Positions 36,301-47,150 are shown, numbered from the stretch's first letter. The stretch is DNA of 64,000 nucleotides from Lactifluus volemus (GCA_022376515.1 WTXI01000054.1:124001-188000), one strand, 5' to 3'. Numbers and translations: made by a program. The notes: generated by a model from the sequence alone, not told the origin.

Positions 36301-38364
36301 CCAACTGAAGCTGGAATAATCATCAATCACATTCATGCAGTACAGACTTTGAGTTCATGAGGGGGACGACATGGGGCCACAAAGATCAATATAAACACGG
36401 CCCAATTTTTCTAATGACTTGGAATGCTCGCGGACTTTCGGAATCGGTGTGCGGACTTGTTTGCCGAGAACGCATGCGGTACATTTCGCGGGTAGTGTGG
36501 ACAGGTCAACGGGCATATTGTCCGCGACGCCAGATCGGGCCATATCGATGACGGTCTGGATATTGCAATGGCCGAGGTGGCGGTGCCACGTCTCGAGATC
36601 GGGAACAACTTGAGAGACAAAAACATGGTCGGGCGCAACTAAAGGCTGAGACTGAGTGCGCGGGCGTGCTGCTTGAGGTAAGACATAGAGGTTGCGAGAC
36701 TTTAAAAGAAGACCTGATGCTATTGTAGTGCCAGTATTGTCAGTGATCCAACAAGTGTCGGAGTCAAAGTGCGTAGTGACGCTGTTATGACGGTTCAGGG
36801 TTAATACAGACAACAAACGAACGCGGGAGTTCGGGATGTATAGGGCATCAAATAGAGAAAGCTTTCCACCATTGGGGAGAGGGACGTCAATCGTGCCCAT
36901 GGCTGTAGCATAGATAGAAGAATTCCCAAGGCCTTTAATGGCACGAGGGGGAATGGAATGCAAATCGTGGAAGTCAGTTCGTACCGGAGAGATATGACAC
37001 GTTGCACCGGTATCTAAAATAAACGGGGATGCATCGAGTGGGCCGTTGGTGCGGTCGACGTCGGTCGTGAGTGCATAGTTGGTCATTGTATCGGGCGTGT
37101 GCCAGTCAGGCGAGTCATCGTCGTCGAAGGCGATTAGTGCTTCCCAATTACCCCCGGGATCGATGGGGAGGGGTGCCGGATCGGAGGTCGTCGGTTTCGT
37201 GGGCTCGGTCGTGGCGGTCGTTGTTACAGGTACGAAGGCGTACGTTACGCCGTTAATCACGATGTTGTTCGGTGCCGGTGTGGTGGTCAAGTTCGTGGTC
37301 GTTGTGTTTGTGTTCGATGTTGGTGCGCTATCCGTGCTGGTCGTGGTGGCGAGGTGAGCGGAGTGCCCCGAGTTGGGCGTTCGAGGGTTACGTCGGGGGA
37401 AGCTTCGGATTTGAGCAGCGTGGGCTTCTTCAATGGTACGCCCAGCCATTTTGCCGCCTTGTCGGACGCAGAAGTCGATGTTGTGCCCGGCGCGATTGCA
37501 GTTCGTGCATACAACGTTTCGAAGTGGGTTTTCGGAGCGGGCTAAAAGGGCAACGGATTGTGTATCAGATTGGGAGTTGTTAGTGGAACGCCGACGATGA
37601 AGTTCGTCTTCGTCCTGCAGTCTGGACAGGATTGCTTGTGCTGTGCAAGTGGGATCTCGCGTCAGTGCCTGTAAGGAAGATTGGAGCACGCGAAAGTGTT
37701 GTGAGGCGGCGTTGACGAGCCACGCACAATGCATCTTGTCGAAATCGGGGGTGCCCATTTTTACGAGCGATTCGTGAAGTTGATTGATTTTGGCAGCCGT
37801 ATCCATGAGCGGTGTGCCGGGTACGAATTGAGTGTCCATTATCTGTTTCATGATGTGTGCTTGGGCATGCGTCCCAAGTAGTTCGTGGCGTTTTCGAAGT
37901 GCTGAGTAGACGAGATGGGCGGTTGGAAGCTTGTTTGCGATATCGTAGTCGAATGGGGATACGTGTTGTAGGATGAAAGAACGGAGGGAACCGTCATTTG
38001 TCCACCAGACCCAACATATCTTCGGGTTGCTGGTAACCGGGTCAGGACAAGCCAGGGTACCGTCCAGCCAAGAGGACAAGCCTTGTCGGAGCGCAAGGAG
38101 TTCGAGGCGTCGGCTCCATTCTTGCCAGTTCGATGATTGTAGGCTAAGGGTCAAAGAGGAAGGCCAGGTAGGGTCAGAGATAAACATTGGGGTGAGCGGT
38201 ATATCATCTGGTGAGAGTATGGGACGGGTAAGAGTGGTCGGTGGAGGGACGGTCTGTGCGGTTGTCGTTGACTGTGCCTGAGTCGAGGCTGCGCTCGTGT
38301 TTGCGCCGGTTTGGTTCACATTGGTGACGGCCTGATTCGGTCCTTGATTCGTGGACGAAGACAT
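33313..38364 (-). pseudogene. Copia Gag-Pol polyprotein with two in-frame TGA codons
   Basis: One reading frame from ATG 38,364 to 33,313 (about 1,680 codons) is interrupted only by TGA near 36,355 and TGA near 34,492. Domains in order: Gag (FQLELL-type core, about residues 50-260), zinc knuckle CTNCNRAGHNIDFC, protease ILDTGATCHIS, GAG-pre-integrase HRHLGHCNIQTVIDMARSG, integrase core (NVIDDYSSFSWTIPLKAKGD and VTDNGEI), RT (DIQQYDVKTAFLHGVLPDSE, LFAVHVDDIISIAS) and RNase H (DSSCYAEYIALHEASHEAV). The second TGA sits where relatives have Arg before LMKSIYGMKQASRVWN. Both stops are explained by CGA-to-TGA changes. No frameshift over 5 kb. Confidence 0.9.
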
Positions 38365-38449
38365 ACTGATTACATGTTGGACGGTCTAGATTATGATGCT
38401 GATAGGGAGGTCTAAGCGTGGAAGATAGCGAGGCCCAGGGCCCATAACC

Positions 38450-38616
38450 TAAAGGAAAGTGAACTGTGACACCATCACACTGTGATGGTAAGGGAGAAGA
38501 GAATGATTTTATTACACCTCAAAGTGTTCTGTTTAAGTACTTGTACAACTCGGATAAGACATGTGATAATGATAATGATGTGCGATGCCAGTGACGTCAC
38601 ATCACAGATGTTAATA
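38450..38616 (-). repeat. Copia 5' LTR
   Basis: 167-bp partner of 32,930-33,096. The internal sequence next to it begins GGTTATGGGCCC on the coding strand, the expected place of the primer-binding site, though no tRNA match is assigned. Confidence 0.9.
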
Positions 38617-38703
38617 TTACAGGGTCTGTCACAAAATGTGACATTATGTGACTGGGCTATGTGACGCACTGCAAAGCGTGACAACTGATGTACTGAAGAT
38701 CTA

Positions 38704-38943
38704 TCAGCAATCAAAACATGAATTACAGTATCTATCTAGAGTACTTTGAATAGAATTAGCTAGTTCTTCTTTGCATAATATACTACAAAGTTTATGAGAT
38801 AGTTCAAGAGAAAACTCAGGATCACTGTACTGCATGCAACCACGCTCAAGCTGCTGACAAAGAATGATGAGATCGGCACGTGATGGCCTGTTTTCAGCCT
38901 TGTTTTGATGGCGCACCATGTAAGGCACTTTCCAATTCAACAT
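38704..38943 (-). pseudogene. Small ORF of the TIR element, possible transposase C-terminal remnant
   Basis: 79-aa open frame (MLNWKVPYMVRHQNKAENRP...) inside the residual TIR element. Its end, KEELANSIQSTLDRY, resembles in layout the end of the ORF at 49,606 in the second TIR element (KDALNSKQTTLDTFLK). The Q-x-x-L-x-x-F/Y pattern recalls the PCNA-interacting motif at the C-terminus of pogo transposase. No catalytic domain is present. Confidence 0.35.
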
Positions 38944-39129
38944 TTAGGGCCGGCTTTTGGACTTTATGTCATCCAGCCTGCTTCAAAGCCAGCATTTGAG
39001 TGATTCTACAACTAACAGGGCAGGACAATCCCCATTTTAGCCTCCCTAGTAATGCATAAATCCCTCTCTAAGTCTATGCATTATGCATTATGCATTATTG
39101 TTGTATTTACAGTGGGAACAATGTTGGGA

Positions 39130-40679
39130 CATTCCTTCTTGGTCTCTTACCATCATCATCGTAATTTTTCCCACGATGCCTTACCCTCCAGTCCTCTGCA
39201 AGGGCGACTACGAACAAGCTCACGCAGACACCATTGCCGGTGTTCCAGGTGCCCGGGAAGCCCTGGAGGCCGCTATCGCGGTCCTGGCTAACGTGCCCCC
39301 TGGGGACGAAGCTGCAGCGGAGTCAGCCCTCAAAGCGTCTCTCCTTGCCGCCATGTCAGCAACTTTTCCCCCCTCCCTGCCCCCCCCTCCCTCTCCCCTC
39401 CCACGGCTCCTGCGACCTTGAACTCTCCCTTGGAAGCAAGATCCCGGTTGGCACAGTTGTTTGGGAAGGGCAGTGTTTCCTCTCCCTCTCCCTCAGAGGC
39501 CCCTCCCCTGGCCCCCACGGACCAGCAGGACGAGTCTGGCCCTTCTAATTCTCGCGAATTTTACCCTCCCCGGGTTTTTACCGAGACACCCATTTCTCAG
39601 CCCACTTCAATGCCCGCCATGGATACTTTGGACGGCGGGGCAGAGGCCTTCCCCGGCACACGGCTTTTCCTCCCCGGGAAAAAGCTAGTCAAGAAAAAGG
39701 CACTTCCTGCAGATGACGAACTCTCCATCTTCGACATCTACAACATCTTCCGTCGTCGTTGGTACCTCTCCACGGACCACCTCAAGGCGAACACCCTCTC
39801 AGCTCAAAAGGCCGAGGACGGAAAAATTTCCTGGGTAGAGTTTACTCCCCAGTTCCACGCTCACCTGGTCAAGTGCGCTGTTGCACTTGTGCCTCGCCCC
39901 ATCAAAAAGGTGAAACAGGTGATGTTTGGGTTTATTTTAGAGCTTCTCAACGGAGAAGGCCCAACGGCCTTCTTTGATCTCACCAAAGGGCAACGGCAAC
40001 AAACCCGAGCCCAGAAGGAGAAGAAGCGACTTGCACGGAAAAGGAATCGCGCATCGAGGCGAGAACGCCAGAAGACCGCCGAAGAAGCAGTCGAAGGCAG
40101 ACCACAACGGCAATGCCAGCAGTGCGGACGCAAGTTCGCCTTGCGCAGAGCCGCGAAGAGACACCGATGCCCTTTGTCCAAAGAGGCGAGCGGGAAGAGT
40201 GGGGAGGGGAAGGGCAAAGGTAAAACTGACGCCCCCCCCAAACCGAACAAGCCGGCCCCCAAGACTCCTACCGCACCCTCTTCCTCCCTCACTCCCTCAG
40301 CCACTACGGCTCTGCAAGCTGCGAAGACGTCGAAGCCAAAAGTGCTACCAAAAAAAGAAGAAACAAAAGGCCGCCCCAAGAGCGCCAGAAGTTCCCTCCA
40401 GTGCGATAAGAGCTGCCTATGGTCGACCCCCTGTCCACATGATGGCCAGAGAGCTTGCTTCTGACCAGCCCTACGAGAGTACCGCGGACAGGCGCTCCGA
40501 GTGGTTGAATACTGCGAAGAAACGCCAAACGCGCCGCGGGCTGATGGACACATTACGTGATAAGTGATAAGTCTTAGGTAGTAGTTCTGTTAGGACTTTG
40601 ACATGGTGTAGTGGGTAATCCCCGGAAATCCGTCTAGTTAATAGAAAAGTCTTTCAAAAAAAAAAAAAAAAAAAAAAAA
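39130..40679 (+). mobile_element. Retroposon copy 1: full-length poly(A)-tailed cDNA of an unrecognised zinc-finger gene
   Basis: An intronless unit with a 46-bp leader, a coding region and a short 3' UTR ends in a 24-base A run (40,656-40,679). The 13-bp duplication AACAATGTTGGGA lies at 39,117-39,129 and again at 40,678-40,690, overlapping the last As. Poly(A) plus an 11-13 bp duplication is the hallmark of target-primed (LINE-type) retrotransposition. The unit contains no reverse transcriptase or endonuclease. Nested inside the TIR element. Copies 2 and 3 have the same 5' end and gene. Confidence 0.88.
39176..40567 (+). CDS. Unrecognised C2HC zinc-finger protein of the retroposon family, copy 1
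   Basis: About 463 codons with two apparent one-base frame jumps (the C run near 39,388; the A run near 40,355). N-terminal part MPYPPVLCKGDYEQAHADTI and an alanine-rich segment, then a Pro/Ser linker. The conserved core begins near residue 180 (DELSIFDIYNIFRRRWYLS, AEDGKISWVEFTPQFHAHLV, VMFGFILELLNGEGP). A strongly basic stretch (KKRLARKRNRASRRERQK) precedes the finger CQQCGRKFALRRAAKRHRC (C-x2-C-x12-H-x-C, about residue 313). The C-terminal motif is ELASDQPYEST ... TRRGLMDTLRDK. Core, finger and C-terminus are conserved in all three copies while linkers vary. It may bind nucleic acid like an ORF1 protein; that is inference. Confidence 0.75.
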
Positions 40680-40759
40680 CAATGTTGGGAGATCCAAAAT
40701 CCGATGCATTATCAAAATTATGCATTATTATGTCATGCATTATGAGCAAGTGTACTGTA

Positions 40760-41477
40760 GTTACAGCAGGGTGAACAGACATAAAGTGGATGACACATAG
40801 CCAAACATGTAAATTGACACCAGCTTGGCTACCTTGTACATGTCCGCAAAACAGGTGGGGATAACCTAGATGGAACAGGTCTTAATTGCACTGAGCATAC
40901 TGAGCATGCTTAATGCCAGTCTTAATTGTGCTGAGCATGTTGAGCCTGCTTAAGTTGCTTAATTGTGCTTAAACAAAAATTTCATCAAGCAAAATTAAGC
41001 AAAAAAGTAAATTTAAGACCATTAAGACCACTAATCACCATTAAGCAACAGGGACAATTGCTGATGTGTGGTATTGTAGCACAACCACCAAGCTTCGAGG
41101 GCCCTACTAGGGCGTATAGGAGGGAAAGAGAAGAAGGGAAAGGAGAAGGGAGAATTCTTGTCACTTAGGAGAGGGTGAAACAGGTAGATTGAGTTAAAGC
41201 CAAAGCTGGGGTACAAGCTACCAGCTGAGGCCTACTTATACAGTCTACGCTAATTGTTTTACCAAACTAGGGTGGACAATAAGCAAGAGATCAAGAACAA
41301 TAGGAAATGAGAACAATAGGGGCTCTGGACAATAACACTGGACCAAACAGGACAGACAATAGGACACCAAGAGAATAGAACAGTCAGCACAATAGAAACA
41401 ATGTGGAAGGAACATCATCAAGATAAGTAAGTGGGTTAGGGAAGCATAGGGTCCAACATGTCCTGCATTCCGTAACA
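40760..41477. repeat. Repeat A, TTAAGC-rich sequence also found at 47,180-48,143
   Basis: Contains many GCTTAA/TTAAGC motifs (40,880-41,050). It then shares long similarity with repeat B: GGACAATTGCTGATG, GTAGCACAACCACCAAGCTT and GGGTCCAACATGTCCTGCAT occur in both in the same order. It ends with GTAACA, where a foldback element begins. Probably a decayed element; class unknown. Confidence 0.6.
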
Positions 41478-41508
41478 GCACCTGCATGCCCCTCTGTATC
41501 TCCAAACC

Positions 41509-43057
41509 TTTTTTTTTTTTTTTTTTTTTTTGAAAGACTTTTCTATTAACTAGATGGATTTCTGGGGATCGCCTGCTATACCGTGTCAAAGTCCTAACAG
41601 AACTACTACCTAAGACTTATCACTTATCACGTAACGTGTCCATCAGCCCGCGGCGCGTCTGGCGTTTCTTCGCAGTGTTCAACCGCTCAGAGCGCCTGTC
41701 CACGGTACTCTCGTAGGGCTGGTCAGAAGCAAGCTCTCCGGCCAACGTGTGGACAGGGGGACGACCATAGGCAGCTCTTATCGCACTGGAGGGAACTTCA
41801 GGCGCTCTTGGGGCAGCCTTCGGTTTCTTCTTTTTCGGTAGCGCTTTCGACTTCGACGTCTTCGCAACTTGCAGAGAAGTAGCGGCTGAGGGAGTGAGGG
41901 AGGGAGAGGGTGCGGTAGGAGTATTGGGGGCCGGCTTGTTCGGTTTGGGGGGGGCGTCAGCTTTACCTTTGCCCTTCCCCACCCCACTTTTCCCGCTCGC
42001 CTCTTTGGACAAAGGGCATCGGTGTCTCTTCGTGGCTCTGCGCGAGGCGAACTTGTGTCCACACTGTTGGCATTGCCGTTGTGATCTGCATTCAACTGCT
42101 TCTTCCACGGTCTTCTGGCGTTCTCACCTCGATGCATGATTCCTTTTCCGTGCAAGTCGCTTCTTCTCCTTCTGGGCCCGGGTTTGATGCTGTTGACCTT
42201 TGGTGAGATCGAAGAAGGCCGTTGGGCCTTCCCTGTTGAGAAGCTCTAAAATAAACCCAAACATCACCTGTTTCACCTTTTTGATGGGGCGAGGCACAAG
42301 CGCAACAGCGTACTTGACCAGGTGAGCATGGAACTGGGGAGTAAACTCGACCCAGGAAATTTTTCCGTCCTTGGCCTTTTGAGCTGAGAGGGTATTCGCC
42401 TTGAGGTGGTCCGTGGAGAGGTACCAACGACAACGGAAGATGTTGTAGATGTCAAAATGGAGAGTTCGTCATCTGCAGGAAGTGCCTTCTTCTTGACGAG
42501 CTTTTTACCGGGGTAAAAGTGTCGCGGCGGAGGGAAGGCCTCGGCCCTGCCGTCCAAAGTATCCATGGCGGGCATTGAAGTGGGCTGAGAAATGGGTGTC
42601 TCAGTAAAAACCTGGGAAGGGTAAAATTTGCGAGAATTAGAAGGGCCAGACTCGTCCTGCTGGCCTGTGGGGGCCAGAGGAGGGGCCTCTGAGAGAGAGG
42701 GAGAGGAAACACCGCCCTTCCCAAACAACTGCGTCAACTGGGATCTTGCGTCCAAGGGGGAGGTCGAGGTTGCTAAGTCCAGAGAGAGGGAGAGGGAGGG
42801 AGGGGGCAGGGAGGGAGGAAATGTTGCTGATGTGGCAGCTAGGAGTGACGCTTTGAGGGCAGACTCCACCGCCGCCTCGTCCCCAGGGGGCACGTTAGCC
42901 AGGACCGCAAGAGCGGTCTCCAGGGCTTCCCAGGCACCTGGAACACCAGCAATGGTGTCTGCGTGAGCTTGTTCATAGTCGACTTTGCAGAGGACCGGGG
43001 GGTAAGGCATCGTGAGAAAAAGTTACGATGATGATGGTAAGAGACCAAGAAGGAACG
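41509..43057 (-). mobile_element. Retroposon copy 2, inverted relative to copy 1
   Basis: Minus-strand copy with a 23-base poly(A) (T run at 41,509-41,531) and the same 5' leader start (TTCCTTCTTGGTCTCTTACC). Flanked by a near-perfect duplication, ATCTCCAAACCTT (41,498-41,510) and ATCTCCAACCTT (43,058-43,069). Nested in the left arm of the foldback element. With copy 1 it forms a 1.5-kb inverted repeat with a spacer of about 0.83 kb. Confidence 0.85.
41620..43010 (-). CDS. Unrecognised C2HC zinc-finger protein of the retroposon family, copy 2
   Basis: Same protein as copy 1 (MPYPPVLCKVDYEQAHADTI at ATG 43,010; finger CQQCGHKFASRRATKRHRC; C-terminus TRRGLMDTLRDK). The first 170 codons are open, then a base is missing in DELSI-FDIYN (CATTTTGAC against CATCTTCGAC). 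Compared with copy 1 several changes are CpG to TpG/CpA, for example GAGGTGAGAACG against GAGGCGAGAACG and GCAGTTGAA against GCAGTCGAA. Confidence 0.7.
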
Positions 43058-43769
43058 ATCTCCAACCTTCCTGCATGTAGTGTCCTTTCTGTTCCTGCAC
43101 ACATCCCTCTTGGTTCCTTGTTCAGGCAACCCCTCAGTGCCCATTCCCTGTTCAATTCCCATGCCACCATCAAGACATGTAAGTTCAGCTCCTTGTGTGT
43201 TGCCTGGCAGGAACAAGGAGCTGAACTTACATGTCTCAATGGTGGCACAGGAATTGAACAGGAAATGGGCACTGAGAGGTTGTCTGAACAAGGAACCAAG
43301 AGAGATGTGCACAGGAACAGAAAGGACACCTGCAGGAAGGTTCAGAGATATAGAGGGGCATGCAGGCATCAAGTAAACATGAGAACAGGACAAAGACACT
43401 AAGACTTCATAGCAATGTGGAAGAGACAAGAGAGAGAACTAGAGGAGAAGCAGATGAGTAATTAGTGTTGAAATGGAGAATGTGTGCCTCAAAGGCTAAA
43501 GGTGCTCAATTTCAAATTGAAGTGCACGTCAGAGAGATGAGTGGCTAATATAAGCACCCCAAGGTGTTAAGTCTATGACAACTCGAGGCTGTTCGACTTG
43601 GAGTTATTCAACATCACGGTCAACAACACTGCTTTCTTTCCTTTCAAATATTTTTGGTTCATCTGAACTAATCACTCACCAAATATACTCGCCCGAAGAG
43701 GAACTGATTTCCCTTGCACAACTCCCCAACTGGGTGCAGCGGCCAATTTTTGATTTCTACAAATTTGCC

Positions 43770-44279
43770 ATGAAATTTAGGTATTTTCCCTCTAGTGACA
43801 ATATCCATGCTAATGATCAAAATTCTCCCTATTTCCTACTCAGTTTCTCTCTCAAATCCAATGCTCATGTGGAATGGTGGGAGGAGTATATTGTGTACAT
43901 ATCCCATTGCTAGAACGAGGGCAAGTTCGTGGTTGGCATTTACATGCATACCCATTCTGATAGATATGACGCTCTCAAGAAGTACATTTACAACCTTGAG
44001 AAACAACAGTGTGAGGCCCTTCTCCAGGCCCACGACATAGATTTGGCAAAAGAACAAACATCCTTAGCACACGCAGCACAGTTTCAAGACACTGATGTGC
44101 TCTTCCAACCTCCTTTAGATGCAGAGCTACAAAGGATCTCGTCCTTTTACGCGCTTCAGGAAATTACTCTTAGAACAAGATGACCTTGGGATGTTGGCTG
44201 GCCGATTTTACAGGGACAACCACTGGGGTGATGGTGAAGATGAAGACAAAGACGAATGGCAAAGTACTGCCTTGAGATG
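43770..44279 (+). pseudogene. 5' exons of an SPX-domain phosphate transporter, displaced and truncated
   Basis: ATG 43,770 starts MKFS, which continues after a 63-bp intron (43,781-43,843) as FSLKSNAHVEWWEEYIVY. After a second intron it reads DALKKYIYNLEKQQCEALL, then LFQPPLDAELQRISSFYALQ and, with one frame jump, KLLLEQDDLGMLAGRFYRDN. This is the N-terminal half of an SPX domain, which regulates phosphate transport through inositol pyrophosphates. It stops just where the remnant at 30,926-32,823 (opposite strand) begins, and the two do not overlap in content. Sequence after about 44,290 is unrelated. Confidence 0.72.
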
Positions 44280-47150
44280 AGGAAGAGTGTGTGCCCTGAG
44301 TGGAGTCAGGGCCTGTATCAAAGTGCCGAAGGCAGGTGTCCACCTCTGCAGGGTGTGCTTTGTCACAGGGAGGTGAGTGAACCCTTGTCACTTCTTTGAT
44401 TCCAATTAAATCCCACGTTGGATTGTCTAAGCAACTAGTGAAAATTTAAGGGGGTTTTGATTGTGCTAAGCAAGTAAACATAATTTAACTAATCTGAAAT
44501 TTTTGAAACTCACAAAAATTTTGCCAAGTTGTTTGTTTATTCTTGTTGGCACGATGAATTTCGTGCCTTATCGTTTTTGTGCCTCATTGTTTTCAACCAC
44601 CTGTTGCCTCTGTCTGTCCTCCCCTCTGTCTCTGTGTTGCGTCTCTGTCATGGCCTCCTCTGTCACCACCACCTCTCACCATCTGGTGCTGCCATGGGTT
44701 TCTCTTTTGGCCTGAGATGCTTAGCATCAAGTGCAACGTCTCAACGTTCCCACCTTCCCCTTGCCGCCCTGAATGCCTTTGTCTGGTCCTTGGTGCATTA
44801 TTTTTATTTTTATTTTTATTTGACTTCTCAGACTAACTTTTTTGTAATTCCTTATATTCCTCACTTCACTCACTGGTACTGAGAGCTCATGCCCACCCCA
44901 ACTCCTCCTGTGTGTTCTCTTACTGCCTCCCCCACTCAACATGTCCCGACACCTTCTCCTCTTGCATGCTTTTGCTTCCTCTTCCTGCGCTTCCTCCCAG
45001 ACTACCTCCGACATTCCCCACTTCCAAATCACACTCACGCTTGTCTTCTTGCCCCCCAATCAACACAGCAGCGACTCTGGTGTATGCAGCTTTTACCAGC
45101 AAGTGGCCAACTCCTACCTTCTGCCTCTGTGTTGCCTTCTCCATGTCTAGGCCTTCTCTATCACTACCATCTCTCACTGTCTGGCACTACCTCAGGTTTC
45201 TGTTTTGGCCTGAAACTCTGTGCCCTCTATGACCCGACAACCTGCCGATTGGCTGATGCCCAACTTGAGCCTTCGCTCTCCTTTCCTATCGCCCTGGTTG
45301 ACATCCCACACCCAGTGTGCGCATTGTATCCTTGCGCGCTAGCTGTCCACCCACTCACGTGACTCGACCTGTACTACTACAGGATACTGCCGGCCAAGAA
45401 CACTTCTCTTCACTCAACTACTGTACATTTTTTTCTTGGTGAAGATGCCACCCTTCTCATCTTCAACGTCAATCAGCCTGCGACGCTGCATGCCCTCACC
45501 CGATGGTGGTCCAAATTTCGTATCTGCACCCTGCTCGCAGATGAAGACAGGGAAGAATACTGCCTTGTGGTAAGGCATTATTATAATAAGACCGACCTCA
45601 TTTCCAATTTGGATAATGCTACTACAGTCCTACTATGGGAGAGGATGGCTTGCACCTCATCGACAAGCTCGTTCTGTCTTTGGATACATGATCTACCAGC
45701 AATCTGGGCAATGCCAGTGACGAGAGAGACTGGTTACCCTCTTGCATTGTCAATGGATTCAACGACGACAAATTGTGCATATATACTTCTCAGTCAGAGA
45801 GTATCATTCTCTTGGATAAGACAAGCTCCCACAGTGGCTGGCACCCACGCTATCCCAGACACCACCAACGGCAATCCCGAAGCTGACATGGATCCCACCC
45901 CACACATCCTCTTGATTGACCTCGCTTCGCATCATCACAAACGCACATCCAAATTCAAATTCTACTCGCACAAATTCCCAACTCAGCTTCATGACGCATA
46001 GTGCCACTGTGATGCTCGGCTCAACCCGCTTCACCTCCTCCCACACTCCCGCTTCCTCCTTTTCTGATAGCACCCACACCGAGCCATTCGATGCTGTGCT
46101 CTTGTCTTCGACGATATTGATATCCACTGCACCCACAATCACGCCTGTGCGATACACCACGGCCCAAGCCCTAGCATGAGCCATGCCACCTCATCCCCTG
46201 CAAGGACCCAAGTTTATTCTTAACTTCAGCTAAAGCGGGCATAGGCGTCTTGGACTTGTTTGTCTACATCGCAGTGGCACAGCACATCGTCACATGCTGG
46301 AAATGGGAAGAAACGTGGGCCGAGCCACCAAATGGGTGATGAACAGCAGTATGGTCGGTCTTGATCAAGCTATCCACGTGCGACATCTCAGCATTCCTGC
46401 CTTCTCCTTGCCACCACGACTGCCTCTTGGTGTGTTTTTTTTTTTTTTTTTTTCATTTGACTCCTTAGACTAACCTTTTTGTATTCCTCACTTCACCCAC
46501 TGGCATGAGGGTTCACACTGTCACGGTGCCAGCTCTAACTCCTCTTGTGCCATCTCCTCCTGTGTGTTTGCCCCACCCAACGCATCCTGGCACATTCTCC
46601 TCATCTCTTCTGGCCTCACTCTACCACCCATCCAGGGCTCTCCTCAACAGCCCATGCCCCCCACCAGCATTTGAACCATCCCAGAGTCAGAGTCCGACAC
46701 AAGGTTACGGCCAGATGCAGAGTCGTCTGCTCTCCCCTGTACCCAATGCTGGAATTGGAATAGGAACTTGTGATTGTGTACGTAGTGTGAGTGCTAGACT
46801 GCATGATCTGTTTGGCTTGGCCTCCTGTTCTACTAGTATAACTCCTTCTGTACTGCCACCTGCAGTATCTCTGCCACCCAATCCTGATTCTGAGCCCATC
46901 GCTCCGCCTTCCGAGCTGCCCCTGCCACCTCAATCACCACCACCACAAGCAGCGTGGCATACCATTATGGGTTCAGAGTGCAGACCAGGAGATGGTATGT
47001 TCCAATTATCCTCATCATATCATACCCACACCCTGCCTACCCCAACACCTCCACCTCCACCTCCACCTCCTCTCCCCTACTGCTATTGTCATGTCAAGGC
47101 CTGTGGCACACTGGTGGTGCTGGTGGATACACTCAGATAGAGTATAGATA
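44280..47150. other. Repeat-derived, Pro/Ser-rich low-complexity sequence without a confident gene
   Basis: Segments resemble each other: 44,620-44,880 resembles 45,125-45,230 (TCTGTGTTGC ... TTTTGGCCTGA) and 46,370-46,510 (TATTCCTCACTTCA). An open frame at 46,505-47,140 encodes 211 Pro/Ser-rich residues, and one at 45,567-46,001 encodes 144 residues (HILLIDLASHHHKRTSKFKF). Neither shows a known domain. Probably old transposon fragments. Confidence 0.4.

Larger units (their letters stand above)
32930..38616 (-). mobile_element. Ty1/Copia LTR retrotransposon, nearly complete
   Basis: Two 167-bp LTRs (32,930-33,096 and 38,450-38,616) flank one long coding frame on the minus strand. The 5-bp target duplication TTACA is at 32,925-32,929 and 38,617-38,621. 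The termini are TATTAA...CTTTA rather than the canonical TG...CA. A purine tract (GAGGAGGAG on the coding strand, 33,097-33,105) lies next to the 3' LTR. The two LTRs differ at 5 positions, all CpG against TpG or CpA. The element is nested inside the TIR transposon. Confidence 0.92.
32858..40757. mobile_element. TIR DNA transposon with TA target sites, Tc1/mariner-pogo-like, carrying nested insertions
   Basis: Perfect 23-bp terminal inverted repeats: 32,858-32,880 begins CAGTACACTTGCTCATAATG, and 40,735-40,757 is its reverse complement. Both ends abut TA (32,856-57 and 40,758-59), the target-site duplication of Tc1/mariner/pogo elements. Removing the nested Copia element (32,930-38,616) and retrocopy 1 (39,130-40,679) leaves about 0.65 kb, so this is a non-autonomous or decayed element. 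ATGCATTA-type motifs recur near both ends. It sits in, or next to, an intron of the broken phosphate transporter. Confidence 0.8.
41478..43370. repeat. Foldback (long inverted repeat) element split by retroposon copy 2
   Basis: The left arm begins at 41,478 (CACCTGCATGCCCCTCTGTA) and resumes after retroposon copy 2 at 43,058. The right arm runs to about 43,368 as its reverse complement. The arms are about 165 bp and imperfect, pairing for example TTCCTTGTTCAG with CTGAACAAGGAA, and GACATGTAAGTTCAGCTCC with its complement, around a short loop near 43,200. Without the insertion the element is about 345 bp and could fold into a near-complete hairpin. The flanks GTAACAG and AAGTAAAC match the uninterrupted sequence at 47,560. 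Confidence 0.7.

Noticed and set aside
43770..44279. Separate XPR1/SYG1-type SPX gene
   Set aside because: No EXS-domain sequence follows, and the N-terminal half complements the PHO90-type remnant on the other strand.
46505..47140. 211-aa protein-coding gene
   Set aside because: Pro/Ser-rich throughout, no domain, surrounded by repeats and poly(T) tracts; no support for expression.
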